Shown: one piece after another, positions 1 to 11,058 of the stretch | Layout of the letters: each line of letters begins with the position of its first letter | How positions within the stretch are numbered: position 1 is the stretch's first letter | NCBI GenBank assembly: GCA_902729315.2 | Contig: LR746271.1 | Coordinates: forward strand, 4,484,001-4,548,000 | Length of the DNA stretch: 64,000 bases | Source of the DNA: Spirodela intermedia | Lineage: Eukaryota; Streptophyta; Magnoliopsida; Alismatales; Araceae | Reading direction: 5' to 3' | Position numbers and translations under genes: made by a program | Notes under the pieces: generated by a model | Database searches by the model: none | What the model was told of the DNA's origin: nothing | What the model saw: the letters and a program-made list of their open reading frames with translations, nothing else

Positions 1-3000
1 CAAATTTTTTACATCACTCTTTTTTTAAAATAAATTCTAAAATAAATTATTTCTCTTGACTAGTCTTATAGATCAAGGTGTAAAAATCTCTATTAAACTG
101 AAATGATCAATCAAATTTTCACATCAAGTAAATATTATCCTTTAAGATCATGAAATAAAAATCTATAAAATCAAATCCATATTATCTATCATGTATCCAA
201 AGAGTATTTCAATATTTTATGCAACTAAATTATTCTTTTAACTCAATAATAATCATCCTAATAACTTTTGATATCAATCAGTCTAATTCATTTAATTTTC
301 GTGCATGCAATATGATGTAAAAATTTTGTAAATTAGATAGTTTTGATAGTTCTGCTTTTTGTTTTCAGTTCTGTTTTTAGCAACAGTGAATTTGTCAAAA
401 ATAAATCAAAAATATCCTCTTTATAGCTGTAATTTAGAATTCAACAAAATATTTCTAGGGGATTGAAATGTGAGAAAAGGGTCTCTAGAATTTTAATTTT
501 TTGGGTTTTTTTGACAATCTGTAAATTATTTTTACTATTCCTAACAAAAAACTAGAAAACAAATGTTGTAGTTTTTCTGAATTTTATTTTTTTTCTTGTT
601 GCTTTTATAAGTGATCATGAAACCAAATGCAAAAATAATGTTTTTAATCATCCTACAACATAAATAGAGACTTAATACTTAACCTCCCAACTTAAAAATT
701 GCATTGTCCTCAATGGCATAGAGAAATCAGAACGAAATATGTAGAAAATATCATTTTTAAGTGAACCATATAAAAATGCAAAGTTAAACACTAAAAATGT
801 TGTCATAAATGATAAAGCTCAAAAAGACATCACAGAAGCCTTATTTTTAATTTTCCACTTCATCTTACACTCCTAACTTTTTTTTTCTGAGGAAGAAAAA
901 AAAAGAAAAAAAAAAGTACAGAAATAAATACTACAAAATTCTAAGAAAAAAAACTAAATAAAAAATAGAATGAAATAAAAACCATGGGTTGCCTCCCATG
1001 CAGCATTGAAATTAATGTCTCTAACTGAACACATTAATCTTACTCTTAAATTTTTTTTAATAATATATTTTTTCTGCAAGACATTCATAGTCTATGTAAT
1101 GTTTAAGCCACTATCTATTTACCTTAAAGTTATGATCAATTTTAGGATCTTTAACAGCCCCATGATCCTATGTCTCTTCCACCACATAAAGTCCTATCCA
1201 TTTTGCTTTTAATTTTCCTTGGACTATATTCAGCCTAGAACTATATAACCACACTTTTTGGCCAACATCAATTTTTTTTACAAATGTATTTATCATGAAA
1301 GGTTTTAGTTTTTTCTTTATATTATTCTATAATTTTCATAAGCTTCATTCCTCAACTCCTCTAATTTATGTAGCTGAAAAGTTCTATGTTCACTAGTTGA
1401 TTTTTCATCCATACATAATTTTGTTATAGCCCATAATGCTTTATGTTTTATTTCCACAAGAAGATGACATGATTTTCTAAAAATGAGACAAAATGGGGAC
1501 ATACCTATGGAATTTTTATAACCTATTCAATAAGCCCATAATACATCTTGTAATTTCATTGGCCAAGTTTTCCTATCTGGTCTAATTATTTTTTCCAAAA
1601 TTCTCTAAATTTTCCTATTTGCTACTTGAGCGTGCCCATTTGTTTGGAGATGATATGAAGTGGCTATTCTATGGTGTACTTCATTCTTTTTCAATATTTT
1701 CCTTAAATATTTATGTAAATTGTGTTCCTCCATCACTAATAATCACTATAGGATATCTAAATCTCAAAGTTTAAATTTTGAATATTACTTCGGTCTTTCC
1801 ACGAAAAATTATTTTTTTAATTAGGGTTATAGGAATTAAAAAAATGCTCCCTATTTTTATTAGATTGTGGGCTACTTGTACTTGTTTTTACATAGGCTGA
1901 AATAATTTATTTAAATTGTAGTATCAAAATTTAGAATGATCATTTTCACCATATGTAGGACAAGTACTATTTGAATTAAATTGAGAGTTTGGAGGCTTTC
2001 TAATATTATCAATAATGAAATAAAGTTTTTCTAAATTTTGATTAATCTGAATAATATCATTTCTTAAATGAAAATAATCTTGACGATGTAATTCATAAAT
2101 CCTTTCTTCTTATCTGTATTATATAACTCAAAAGAGGCTTGATCTCTAGAATTTTCACTTAAACTCTCATAAAGGCTATAAATCTCATCAAGAATTTTCT
2201 TTATAAAAACTACTTCATATATAGAATCAACTATATTTTATGTTATTTTAATAATCTATTATAAATAAATTTATTGAGCTGCTACTTGAGTATAATATGA
2301 TGAAGACACTTTAAAAATTTTAAAATTTCTTTTCATATCTCATGCAAAAATTCTCATAGCCTTTGAACAAAACTCCATATATGTTTTCTCATATTTTTGA
2401 GTTTTTTTTAAGAGATAAATTTTTAAAGAAAGACCTATTTTACATCTTTTCAATTAGTTAATTCTCTATCTAATGCGAATATCTAATGACTAGCCTTGTC
2501 CCTAAGTGTATGAGAAAATAATTTCATCTTAATAATTTCTCATATAACTTGAGAGAGATTAACTAAATCACAGACAATATGAGATTTTTCTAAATGTTTA
2601 GTAGATTCCTTTAAAGGTAATCTATGAAAATTAGAGAGTATTTGGAAAAATTTTGAATTTATTTCGAATTTAACTATGGGTTCTAATGAGACTCTAATAT
2701 TAGATGCTCATTGAAATAAATTAAGGATATAATGATTTTTCATGACCATAAGATTGTTCTCAATTTGACTTAACTTATTTTAGGATCCATCAAAATTATT
2801 TTTTCTTTCGAAATTTTAGTTTTAGATGAAATAGTGAAAGAATTTTTTAACCTTGCGTGTAAGGATCTTCTATCATATATAAAAATTAATAAATTTGATA
2901 ACTGTTTTTAATAACTATTACCCTCATTTAGTCTGCTTCAATCCTTGCCATACTAGTTTTCATTCTCTCTTTTCTTGTTTTTTAATTTTCTACAAGAAGG

Positions 3001-3099
3001 AAAAAAAAACAAGAGTGAAATTTTTTTGGTATACTCTAAGAGAAAAATAGAAAAATACCAAATACTATATAATACATCCGCAACAATATCATCAAAATT
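1..3099 (-). mobile_element. Internal region of decayed Athila-type element #1
   Basis: This is the internal part of a Ty3/gypsy element read on the minus strand, running off the left edge of the window. Its 5' LTR is at 3,100-4,940. Next to the LTR is a degenerate primer-binding region (about 3,070-3,099). Gag-like sequence full of stops follows at about 2,000-2,900, then an integrase remnant at about 1,080-1,760. No protease or reverse transcriptase is visible between gag and integrase, so the copy descends from a deleted, non-autonomous form. Positions 1-3,099 match the inverse of 58,030-61,127 in element #4. The region before about 1,000 is AT-rich untranslated sequence. Confidence 0.8.
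1080..1760 (-). pseudogene. Integrase C-terminal remnant, element #1
   Basis: The minus strand reads as the C-terminal half of an Athila-type integrase. Recognisable pieces are SIGMSPFCLIF, LLVEIKHKALWAI and LHKLEELRNEAY, the last matching [12 protein letters not shown] of the better preserved integrase at 30,385-31,218. Stops and frameshifts interrupt it, so no functional protein is expected. Element #2 (12,700-13,400) and element #4 (59,380-60,070) carry the same remnant. Confidence 0.75.
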
Positions 3100-4940
3100 T
3101 GATGTGACTTTTCTTTTGTTATATAATAAATCACATAAATTTAAAATTTAAAAAACTAGAAAATACTAATATTTGAATTTTTAAAAATATTTAAAAATAA
3201 ATAAATAAATTATAATTCAATAAAAGGTTTTAAAAAATAGTGAGAAATTTCTAAGTTGAGCACAGGGATGTAAGATAATATTGAGTAATATTTCAGATTT
3301 GTTTTTAAAGATTACAATGTTTAATTATTTTTAGAGTAAATAATGACAAAAAATATATTTAAAAATAAACTAAAAAGAGAAAAAAGGGTGTGGACGTCAA
3401 GATGACATTTGTGCCTTGTGTAATACGATTTGGGTGAAAATAAGGTTCCACCTATTAATTCTTACATAAGTGATTACAAACGATTTAATAGGTTAAATTA
3501 AGATTTGGAAAAACTAAAAGAATCATAATTGAATGAAGAAGATATAAGAAACTTTAAATCACAAAAAATATCACTAAATTAAGTGAAAATTAAGTTGAAA
3601 GTAGAAAAGATTGAGTTCCAACCTCACGATAGCAATTGCTAAAATTTTGTATGTTCAAGAGGATTGTCAACCATTGTTTATGGCCCCAAAAAAATCTCCT
3701 TGGACATAGATGACCTAGGCATTCACTAGATCTTCTTTCAAAGTTCAGAAAATGATAATAAAAGTTAAATTAGTTAAAAATAATAAAATAGAGTTCTAAT
3801 GTCATAATAGTGATACGTCAACGGTGGATCGAAATCCTAAACTTTAGAAGGATTGTTGTGCAATGTTTATAGTCTCAAAGGCTTTCCTTAAATAAGGACA
3901 ACATGAACAATTTCTTAATCTTCTTACAAAATCTAGAAATCAATGAAGTGAGTCATTGAATCATCTCTAGTGGGTGTCACCCAATGGAGTAAAAAAATAA
4001 TGATTTTATAGTTCTCCAGCAGCTGTCATTCAATGAAGATGAGTTGGATGAAGGTGCGACATGTTTTAGGAAGCTTCATCTTGAAGTCCACACAATAAGA
4101 GGAGGCTTTTCATCTTCTTATCGATGACGACTTGTTTGTTGATCAATCAAAGATAATTGACTTAATAAATTTATGATATTTTTATCTAGAATCGTTAAAA
4201 AATTTTATTGATTGAGTGATTTTGACAACTTAATCTTTTACTAATAATTTGTAAGAAAATAATGATTTAATTAAATAAAAATATGAGTTTTGACCTTAAT
4301 AAGATTCAAACCCTCATTGGTCACCCACTTGTATAAGAAATTAAAATAAGTATACAAATATTCTTATAAAGTGACATTATATAAGTATCTACTTCTAATA
4401 AATAAGAGATAATTTAGGTATTAAAATCATAAAATTTTCTAGAGTTGTGACTACCAACTTAGTCCTACATCAATTATATGTTGAGTTTTAAAATGAATAT
4501 ATAGTAATACGAGATTTAGTAATCAATGTGTCCCTTTTTTGCATGTACAACCACTCTTTACCCCATGCCCAATTAGTCACCAATGATGTGAAAGGAAAGT
4601 GATACACAAGTGTCTTATACTAGTCTATCTTTAGCCACTCGAGCCCTTACTCATTACTCTTTTCTACTATGTTTCTAACTTACTTGCGGGGCCAATTGGC
4701 CAACAAGTTCTCTTATTTTTTTACCTTTTTATTTTATTTTATTTTTCCTAATTTATCTTAAAAAAATGATTATAAAAATTATATAAATTTATATAAAATC
4801 ACATAATTAACCAAAAATTCAGATTAACTAACTAAAAATCATTTTTCATAATTTAACATAAATATAAATCTATTTATCATGTTTAAGGCTAAAATTTGAT
4901 TATTAACTAATTATTAACTCATGATAATGAAGACTTATCA
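3100..4940 (-). mobile_element. 5' LTR of element #1 (B type)
   Basis: This 1,841-bp LTR on the minus strand starts at 4,940 (its 5' end reads TGATAAGTCTTCATTATC) and ends in CA at 3,100. It is a strongly AT-shifted relative of the GC-rich A-type LTRs. CpG and CNG sites are mostly replaced by TpG/CpA, as expected from deamination of methylated cytosine. It has the same length as its inverted partner at 56,189-58,029. The 4,940 end abuts PreP 3' sequence, as in the three other B elements. Confidence 0.85.
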
Positions 4941-5110
4941 ATAGGCCATAGTTTAAAGTTAAAAAGGCTGCTATAGTTCTACTATTAGAGAGAGAATAAG
5001 TGAGAGAAACATAACATAAGTCATGCTTGTGGTCACAGAACCTTCTTGACTTCAAAGAACCCACCCTTCTCCTCATTTGCTTTGGCCACATCGTCAATAG
5101 ATACCACAGC
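4941..5110 (-). pseudogene. PREP: PreP last-exon fragment with 3' UTR
   Basis: The minus strand encodes the C-terminal end of presequence protease: SIDDVAKANEEKG, a short diverged stretch, then a TGA stop at 5,033-5,035 and 3' untranslated sequence to 4,941. The upstream side stops abruptly at about 5,110, where it fuses to an LTR within a short shared run around AGCCACTA. The same fusion is at about 56,015 in inverted orientation, so it predates that duplication. It is too short to function. Confidence 0.8.
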
Positions 5111-6140
5111 CACTATAATTACTTGATCATTAATGAAAACCTAGTTGACATAATTCATAGAACATTATTACTAAAATTGTTGAATGATTCACGATAAAAA
5201 GATCATGAATCCATAAGTAAAACATTTCTAATTAATCAATGAACAAACTATTATCGGGAAGAGAACGATCTACTAGAAGACGAGTCATCACCTCTTGAGA
5301 ATGTACTAAATGTAATAAAGAGCTTTCTCTTGCTATGTAGACTTGAAGATGAAGCTCCCTAATATGTGCCTCACTTCTATCTAGCTTCTCTCTATCAGGT
5401 GATAGTCACTAGAGAGTCATAAAGTTGCTATTTTTTACTTCACTAAGTGACAACCACCGAAGATGATTTGATGTCTATTTCGTTGATCTCTCGACTTCAC
5501 ATGAAGATCTACAAATTACTCACATTGTTGTTGTCCAAGAAGAGCCTTCAAGGTTATAGACACTATATGACAATCTTCTCAAACACTCATGATTCTAATA
5601 CATTGTTAACGCATTATTGCTGCAATGTTGAAACTCTATTTTTCTACTTTTAACTTAATTTTTATTTTATTAAGTAATAATTTATGTGATTTAAATTTAC
5701 TACATTGTCCTTCATTAAATTATGATTCTTTAGATTTTATAGATCTTAATTTGATCAATTAAATCATTTGTAATCTCTTACATAAGAATCATCCAGCAGA
5801 ACTCTATTTTCACCCGATTTATATTCGTCGGGTGATGACATCATTTTAACGTCCAGACCCTTATTTTTCTTTTTCACAAATTTTAAATATATTTTATTTT
5901 CATTTCTTATCTAAAATTTATAAAAAATCTTATTCTTTGAGTAAAATTCAAAAAAATTACTTGATATTATATTACATCTCTATGATTGACTTAAAAATTT
6001 TGTCACTATTTTTAGAACTTGTATTGAATTATAATTGATATATTTTTTCAGAAATACTTCTAAATATCTGAAATTAGTATTTTCTAGTTTTACAAATTTT
6101 AAATTTGTGTGATTTGCTATAAAATGACTAAGTCACGTCA
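5111..6140 (+). mobile_element. Truncated B-type LTR, 3' part
   Basis: This is the 3' portion of a plus-strand LTR that ends with ...GTCACGTCA at 6,140. It aligns with 46,750-47,762 and, inverted, with 54,990-56,014. The 5' part is missing, replaced by the PreP fragment at the junction near 5,110. Small open frames here (for example 5,447-5,653) recur in every copy and are not genes. Confidence 0.75.
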
Positions 6141-6830
6141 AATTTTGGGGCTACTACTAGGGATGTATTACATAATATTTAGCATTTTTCTATTTTTTTC
6201 TTAGAGTACACAAAAAAAAATTAACTCATGTTTTATTTTCTTCTTAAAGAAAAGCTTGAAAAAAAAAGAAACGAAATGCAGCAAGGCAAGGATTGGAGCG
6301 TACTGAAGGAGGATGATTAAGAACATGTGTTTGCATTTTTTCATGCTCACATAGAATAACAACTAAAAAAAAAAATCGGAAAAACTACAACATCTATTTT
6401 CTAGTTTTCTATTAGGAACAAAAAGAGTCCAAAATTTGAAATTCTAGAGACCCTTTTCTCACATTTCAATCCCCTAGACATATATTATTGAAATTCAAAA
6501 TTACAACTATAAAGAAGATAGTTTTGATTTATTTTTGACAAATTAATTATTGCTAAAAACAAAACTAAAAATAGAAAGCAGAATTGTCAAAAGTATCTAA
6601 TTTAAAAATTTCTTACATCATATTACATGCCTTAAAAATTAAATCAATTAAATTGATTGATATCAAAAGATACTAGGAAGATTATTATTGAGTTAAAAGA
6701 ATGATTTAGTGGCATGAAATGTTGGAATACTCCTTGGATACATGATACATAACATGAATTTGATTTTACATATTTTCACTTCATGATCTTCATGATTTAG
6801 TAGTTGTGTGGTTTGACTTTTTCTGTACTT
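6141..6830 (+). mobile_element. Internally deleted Athila-type remnant
   Basis: This follows the LTR end and starts with a primer-binding-like stretch (ATTTTGGGGCTACTACTAGG), a decayed form of the motif common in Athila/Tat elements. At about 6,300 the 5' untranslated leader jumps directly to sequence found near the 3' end of element #4 (about 60,480-61,000). All coding sequence has therefore been lost. The inverted partner is about 52,670-53,334 plus 54,965-54,989. Confidence 0.7.
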
Positions 6831-6857
6831 TCACTTAGATTCAAAAAATTTCTCTAG

Positions 6858-7840
6858 GATTTCTATAATTTGGTTGATATGGCCTTGGACACTGTCTTCT
6901 TTCCTAAATGCATTGAGGATTTTCAAATATTTCAATAGGAGGGATGACATTATGAGCTTAATGATCCTTCTAAGGAGATATCCTTTAAAGGTATCATATA
7001 ATTGTTATAGTGCTATAGAATTCCCCCTTCCATGATACTGAAGGTTGTCTTGTTGATGACCATGCTCGATACTCGAGTGATGATTCTACTCTATCTTTAC
7101 ATTTTAAAAATTTTATTACCTCAAATTTCAGGTGCAGTTTTAAATGAAATGAAGGGGGCTTATTCAAAGCCTAACAATATAGTTGGCAGAGTGTGTCAAC
7201 AGGCAAGCTCCCTTGAAACCCTTTGTGAAATTGACATTAAGACTGCTTTCAGGGATCTGGTTAAATAGAAACAGCATTGGTGGGAAATTCCAATTTACTT
7301 AATTCTTTTATGTACAAAAACTGATGGTTCCTTCTGGGTTAGTATTTAGATGTACAAAAACTAATGACAAGGGTTTGGGGTCTGATGCATATCCATTATT
7401 TCATAGAATTATTATTTAACAATGAATTTATTTCACAAATTTGATTCAATGTACATTGAATTTTTTATCTGCACCTAAATAGTTGTGGATTTTGGATCTG
7501 ACCGAATTTTCAGTCTTTTTGGAGTTCGCTAGTCACTGGCCTATTGTATCTTTCAGGTGTTTTATATTAGCCTTCCATTCTAGATTATTCTATATCTAGA
7601 ATATAGGTTTTTACATGTGCTCAGGAGAATTTTTTTTCCATCTTTGAGAATTATAGTATGAGGAATGAAATGTTACGTATTATTTTTCATTTTTCATTTC
7701 TTGCCTAGGTTTTTTATTTCTTGATATCATCTATAATAATGTTTAATGCCCTGTAGGCTCTCTTTCCTGATAATGCATATGGTGTTGACAGTGCTGGTGA
7801 TCCCAAATTTATTCCCAAATTGACTTTCGAAGAATTCAAG
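6858..7840 (+). pseudogene. PREP: PreP internal exons (three)
   Basis: Three exons of presequence protease lie in order. Exon a (6,858-6,990) encodes DFYNLVDM...FFPKCIEDF and continues to ELNDPSKEISFKG, but has in-frame TAG and TGA where relatives read glutamine and tryptophan. Exon b (7,132-7,202) encodes AVLNEMKGAYSKPNNIVGR and ends at a GC splice donor (CAG|GCAAGC). Exon c (7,757-7,840) encodes ALFPDNAYGVDSAGDPKF and IPKLTFEEFK without a break. Phases agree across all three. PreP is an M16C metallo-oligopeptidase of mitochondria and plastids that degrades cleaved targeting peptides. The HxxEH zinc motif would lie upstream and is absent, so this is a non-functional fragment. The inverted copy is 51,654-52,640. 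Confidence 0.85.
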
Positions 7841-8644
7841 GTCTGTTTTTTTTCGCAAAATTTTAATTTTAAAACATGTGATAATTTTTAATTCGAAGAA
7901 TATAAATTTGTGAACTTAGTAGCCTATTAGGGACCTAAGAGAAAGATGTGATAATATTTTATACTATAGTGCTATTTTAGGAATAGTTAAAGTCTAGTTA
8001 ACTTAGGATTACTCAGTGTGAATGGGATGATAAGAATAAATAGATGGTTCAATCAATCCAAGAATGATTGCTAGAAAAGAAACCCAATTTGAAGAATAGT
8101 TTACAAATATTGTCTCCTTTTCATTTTAAAATTTATCACTAAACTTTGATCAATAATTCCACAAAAATGGCAAAAAGTTCTTTGGTAAAAGAAGCTAGTA
8201 TGAGTTTGACTCCCCTCTTCCCCTATCCCCCAAATAAGTATTTTATCCTTGAAAGCTCGATACAAAAGTGATGAAATTTTGGCTAAATTTGGGAAGCCTA
8301 TATGATGGGTTTATTAACTAGATGATTTCATGTACATAAACTATGCTTTTTTTGTGGAAATTATTTATGCATTAATAGAATATGGTGATACTGAAAAATT
8401 GTCTAAGAATTATATGGAGCACTAGAAGGACATTTAGGGTATGATACCATAACAACTAGTAGAAGAATACTATTTTTCACTTCAATTAGAGAAGGAAGTA
8501 GAAGATCATGTACGAAGATGTAAATAGATCAAGTTAATAAAATGCAATGTCTAAACATTACTCTAGATAACAGTACCAATTCCAATTAGGCCTTGGGTTG
8601 ACATTTAATTTCATATTGAGATTACAACTTACATAGCTTTCCAA
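7841..8644. other. PreP intron or flank, no gene seen
   Basis: This AT-rich sequence follows PreP exon c. Up to about 8,200 it matches the inverse of 51,290-51,653, and from about 8,208 it matches the inverse of 48,850-49,255. Some 2 kb of the right copy is therefore missing here, including a solo LTR and about 400 bp of other sequence. No coding exon or RNA gene is recognised. Confidence 0.5.
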
Positions 8645-11058
8645 TTAGGCGATGTCTACAACTTCAAAGGATCTCTTTGGACAGACAACTTGGACATTCA
8701 CTCGATCTCATTTGGAAGTCTAAAAAATGGTAGTGGAAGTTGAACTAGTTAAAAAAATGATAAAATAAAGTTCTAGCATTGCAATGATGATGCATCGACA
8801 ATTTATCAGAATCCTAAGCATTTGAGAGGATTGTTGTGCAGTATCCATTACCTTAAAGGCTCTCCTTAGACAAAGATGACATAGGCAATCTTTAGATCTT
8901 CTTTCAAAGTTTAAAGATTGATAATTATAAATTATTAATTGCATCTATATTTTAATATATTATATATAGATTGATAATATAATTTAACATGTGTTACCAA
9001 CTCATTATGATAATTATAATATTTTATCATTTATGTTCTAATGTATATTATTTTATTTATTTTATTTATATTATGAGACTAATCCTAGTTGACTTTTATC
9101 AAGTCAAGTGGTGATTCTCTCACATTTTCTTATTAATTATTTGATTGTAAGGACTTAAGGTGAGTTTTTAATATGAGTTGAAAGTAATGGAAGAAGCCTA
9201 AGCTTTCAGACTAATGAAAAATTTAAATCTTATGGAAAGAGCCAATCTAATATGTTTATAGGCCCAAGAGAGGGCGTCACCTTGGCCTAACCCATTTGGA
9301 TTTAAAAGGACTATCAAGAGATGAGATTTAGGCTACCCATCTTAGGCATCTTAAAATGAGATTAAGAGAAAGATTAGACCACCACCCTCATGAAATGATC
9401 TAAACCGTCCATGAAGAGAGTTGGTTATTAATTATAACCATCCATTGGAGGGGCCTAACTCTTGAGAGAATTAAGGCATTTCATCTCCCTCTTAAAGGGT
9501 GCTTTTTGGCTCTCTCTAGTAGTGGCTAGTCAAAGGAAACAAGAGAGAAATCAAGGCCTGGTTAATGACATTCTCATGCCCAAGATCATCATGGAGAAGA
9601 GATTACTTAGAGCTCATCAGGAACATCATAGATCGAGCATCATTCGGCCTAAGATTGATGCACAATGTGGTTTGTGCAATATCTAGATTTGGGGTGTCTT
9701 TGTAATCCTCTTCATGGATAGATTAAATTTTAATTCAAACTAAGTTTACTATTTATTTTTTTATTTCATTGTGTTAGATCTATTCTCTCTCTTTGACCCT
9801 ATTTTTCATGACTCTTGTCTTCACCCTTTTACATTTAGTTCTACCCTTCACAATTGTAAATATATGTATATATAAAATAAAATAGGTAGAGTTCTTACTC
9901 TTATTACCCACGTTCTCTAAGGATAGACCCTTAGTTATCCTAAATAAAAGAGTGAGGTTTTATAAATATTATTTGTATGAACTTATTTGCATGACAACGA
10001 CATATTTAACCTCTAAATCTAGTTCACTAGAGATCAATAAAATAGGTTGTCGAATCATCTCTAGCGATTGTCACTCGACGGAGATGAGCTAAATGGAAGT
10101 GGTGTGTGTCTTAGGGAGCTTCATCCTCAACTCTACGTAGCAAGAGGAGGCTCTTCATTACATCTAATATACTCTCAAGAGGTGGTGACTCGTCTCGTAG
10201 TAGATCATTCTCTTCCTAATAACAACTTATTCCTCGATCAATTGGAAATAATTTACTCAATAGATTCACGATACTTTTATGTCAAATTATTTAGAAATTT
10301 TAGTAACGATGCTTCGCGAATCATGTTGTCAAGATTTTCTCCAATGATTGAATAATTCTGATAACTTAATCTTTCACTGATGATTTGTAAGAAAGTTGTG
10401 ATTTAATCATATAAAAATATGAGTTTTAACTCTAGTAGGATTTGAACGCTCACTAATTGCTCGCTTGCATGAGAGAGTGAAATAAATATACAAATACTCT
10501 TATAAAGTGACATCATTAAGGTACTTCCTTGTAATAAATAAGGGGTATTTGAGGTACGAAAATCATAAAATTATTGAGGGAAGGTGTGACCCGAGTTAAG
10601 TCTCACATTCGTTATATGTAGAATTTTAGGATAAATATATAGTAATATAAGATTTGAGAATCAATAAGTCCCTTTCTCACATGTGTATGACCACTCTTTA
10701 TCCCATGCCTACTTGCCCATTAGCGACATGCAAAGAGAGTGATGCATATATGCCCCTATCGGTCCATAGCTATTCGAACCCTTACTCGTGGCTCCACCCT
10801 AACTGCACTTCCAACCCACTTGTAGGGTTAGTTGGTTGGCAAGTTCGTCCCTTTTTCTATCTTTTTATTTTATTTTATTTTTTCTTTATTTATCTCAAAA
10901 ATAAGATTATAAAAATTATATTAATTCACATAAAATCACATTAACCAACTAAAAACTACTTTTCACAATATAACATAAATATAAGTTTCTTTATCATGAG
11001 TTAAGGATAAAACTATATTATTTATTAATTATTAACTCATGATAATGAAGACTTATCA
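8645..11058 (-). mobile_element. 3' LTR of element #2, split by an insertion
   Basis: This is a B-type LTR on the minus strand with its 5' end at 11,058. It is next to a purine tract, seen on the plus strand as CACCCCTC just to the right. It is interrupted at about 8,920-10,027 by a separate insertion and truncated at about 8,645. The inverted counterpart is the 3' LTR of element #4 from 61,687. A decayed upstream-element/TATA pair is recognisable at about 10,600-10,650. Confidence 0.75.
8920..10027 (-). mobile_element. Unclassified 1.1-kb insertion in the LTR
   Basis: This sequence splits the 3' LTR of element #2 and occurs, inverted, at about 62,742-63,857. A fragment of it is at 48,191-48,540. 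Flanking LTR sequence appears duplicated over about 8-9 bp (CTAGAGATC at one side, a diverged TAAAGATT at the other). I see no convincing terminal inverted repeats and no coding frame; the 74-residue frame at 9,462-9,686 is not recognised. Given the repeat size it could be a non-autonomous DNA transposon, but its class is not settled. Confidence 0.5.

Noticed and set aside
7032-7268. 78-codon open frame as a gene
   Set aside because: It reads through PreP intron sequence into exon b and past a GC splice donor; the conserved part is only the PreP exon.
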